DNA of 64,000 bases from Candidatus Izemoplasmatales bacterium (lineage in GTDB: Bacteria; Bacillota_I; Bacilli_A; Izemoplasmatales; Hujiaoplasmataceae), in NCBI GenBank assembly GCA_028698875.1, contig JAQVVR010000001.1, positions 186,001-250,000 of the forward strand. Reading direction: 5' to 3'. Under the pieces are notes generated by a model that did not search any database, was not told the origin of the DNA, and was given only the letters and a program-made list of their open reading frames with translations. Positions 62,956 to 64,000 of this stretch are shown here, one piece after another (positions within the stretch are counted from its first letter, which is position 1; each line of letters starts with the position of its first letter). The position numbers and the translations under genes are program-made.

Positions 62956-64000
62956 TTAACACTCATCCGCACAAGATTCACACTGACCATTGCATGAATG
63001 CGACTGACTTTGAATTCCTTGGACGATGTACTGGTATAAATCAGCGGATTTAATTGTTTCTTGAACGCCAGTTTTCGCGTTTTTCACATTAACGACATCT
63101 TTTTCGATTTCGTCATCACCCATGATCAAAATATACATGGCGTTTTGGCGTTGGGCTTGCTTAAACTGTGCCTTAAGCGGCCGCCCGAAAAAGTCGGTGT
63201 CCACAATCAAACCACCATGCCGAAGACGCATCATTACCTCAGCCGCTTTCGCTTGTGAGCGTTGGCCAAGAACAATTAAAAACGCATGAATATAATCAGG
63301 TTTACTCGGATTATCAATGCTATCTAGGGCCAATAAAATTCTTTCCATACCAAAGGCGAATCCGACCGCTGGGTAATCGGGTCCGTCCAAATTTTTAACT
63401 AAATCATTATAGCGACCACCACCGCCGATTGTTGCTTGAGCTCCTAAAGTTGGTAAGTCTGCTTCTAACTCAAATACCGTATGTGTGTAATAATCCAGAC
63501 CCCGAACTAAAGATTTATCAATGACATAATCAACGCCCATCGCTTGCAACCGATCCAAAACACCTTGAAAATGGATCTTTGCCAGTGGCGATAGTGAATC
63601 TAGTGGTTTTGGTGCGGCTACTAAAATCGGTGAATCTTTGTCAATTTTACAATCAAGAACGCGCAGCGGATTGACTTGGAAACGTGATTGGCAATCAGAA
63701 CAAAGCTCACTAATTTTTGGTTCTAGATATTTCACTAATTCCGCTCGATAGGCTTCTTTGCTTTCCTGATCGCCTAATGAGTTTATTTTAACAGTCACCT
63801 TCGGAATTCGTAAAGCCTTTAAAAGGGTAATCGCATAAGCGATCATCTCAGCATCGACGGCAGGGGAATATGATCCTAAAGCTTCGGCACCAAATTGATG
63901 AAACTGACGCTGCCGACCCTTCTGAGGTCGTTCATACCGAAACATCGGACCTACATAATAAAGTTTTTGCGGTTGATTGGGATCGGCAAAGAGTTTGTTT
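62956..64000 (-). CDS. hisS: histidyl-tRNA synthetase (5' part outside the window)
   Basis: The last 348 codons of a class II synthetase; the reading frame is open to the window edge, so the start and motif 1 are missing. Motif 2 is LYYVGPMFRYERPQKGR, followed by RQFHQFGAEALG. The HisA signatures are LVRGLDYYTHTVFE and GGGGRYNDL, with motif 3 GFAFGMERILL. An anticodon-binding domain follows. The C terminus ends in a cysteine-rich tail, CNGQCESCADEC (C-x3-C-x2-C-x3-C), which I do not know from ordinary HisRS. Confidence 0.95.
   Translation of the reverse strand, partial: NKLFADPNQPQKLYYVGPMFRYERPQKGRQRQFHQFGAEALGSYSPAVDAEMIAYAITLLKALRIPKVTVKINSLGDQESKEAYRAELVKYLEPKISELCSDCQSRFQVNPLRVLDCKIDKDSPILVAAPKPLDSLSPLAKIHFQGVLDRLQAMGVDYVIDKSLVRGLDYYTHTVFELEADLPTLGAQATIGGGGRYNDLVKNLDGPDYPAVGFAFGMERILLALDSIDNPSKPDYIHAFLIVLGQRSQAKAAEVMMRLRHGGLIVDTDFFGRPLKAQFKQAQRQNAMYILIMGDDEIEKDVVNVKNAKTGVQETIKSADLYQYIVQGIQSQSHSCNGQCESCADEC

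Overview
The window is an intact, gene-dense stretch of a low-GC Firmicutes/Tenericutes-type chromosome. It carries about 53 protein genes, RNase P RNA and two T-box leaders. No mobile elements, phage genes, CRISPR arrays or tRNAs were seen. TGA is used as a stop codon (for example at the yggS/sepF, hemW/xerD and deoC junctions) and Trp is TGG, so the code is the standard one and not Mycoplasma code 4. Bacillus-like gene neighbourhoods (yggS-sepF-yggT-ileS; ruvB-queA-tgt; xerD-deoB; rpsO-pnp; mutS2), a PduL-type phosphotransacylase, and SepF without DivIVA or FtsA nearby suggest a deep-branching Bacilli/Tenericutes lineage such as Izemoplasmatales or Acholeplasmatales. That placement is inference.

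Layout. 1-952: an alpha/beta hydrolase, convergent with a minus-strand operon (Val T-box, NUDIX, valS, folC, radC; 6249 down to 959). 6251-8744: rlmI-like gene, engB and a methyltransferase. 8829-13389: deoC, a membrane protein, deoD and a YmfF/YmfH-type M16 peptidase pair. 13473-16456: an Ile T-box and ileS. 16507-21838: one long operon of two mgtE genes, yhbY, surE, a 60-residue membrane protein, yggS, sepF and yggT. 21937-23109: ftsZ with its own promoter. 23322-27155: ruvB, queA, pduL, tgt.

27285-33708 is the one clearly unexplained block. Two very large cytoplasmic coiled-coil proteins (1153 and 981 residues) are read on the plus strand from a strong promoter and end at their own terminator. 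They share at least one locally alignable segment and are the best candidates here for an undescribed, possibly cytoskeletal, system.

33792-37007: hemW, xerD, deoB. 37217-39043: lepA. 39168-39514: RNase P RNA. 39534-42207: rpsO (structured leader) and pnp. 42224-44035: a DUF2779 nuclease-like fusion. 44125-45242: a YczE-like membrane protein and a second NUDIX gene. 45377-47698: lon with a palindromic operator candidate. 47891-49186: tig. 49264-54652: mutS2, a thioredoxin, truB, ribF and a DUF697-like membrane protein. 54721-55650: RNase HIII on the plus strand. 55755-62886: an operon of an AI-2E-type transporter, a membrane protein, tcdA, msrA, psuG, a dCMP deaminase, a secreted Lon-like PDZ protease, a membrane protein, lspA and rluD. 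62956-64000: hisS, cut by the window edge.

The functions are mostly housekeeping: charging of Val, Ile and His tRNAs, tRNA and rRNA modification, nucleoside salvage (deoC, deoD, deoB, psuG, surE), DNA repair and recombination (ruvB, radC, mutS2, xerD), cell division (ftsZ, sepF) and proteolysis (lon, M16 pair, Lon-like PDZ protease). Most promoters read here carry an extended -10 (TGn) element with a 17-bp spacer. No gene-free stretch exceeds 300 bases except 39044-39533, which is filled by rnpB.
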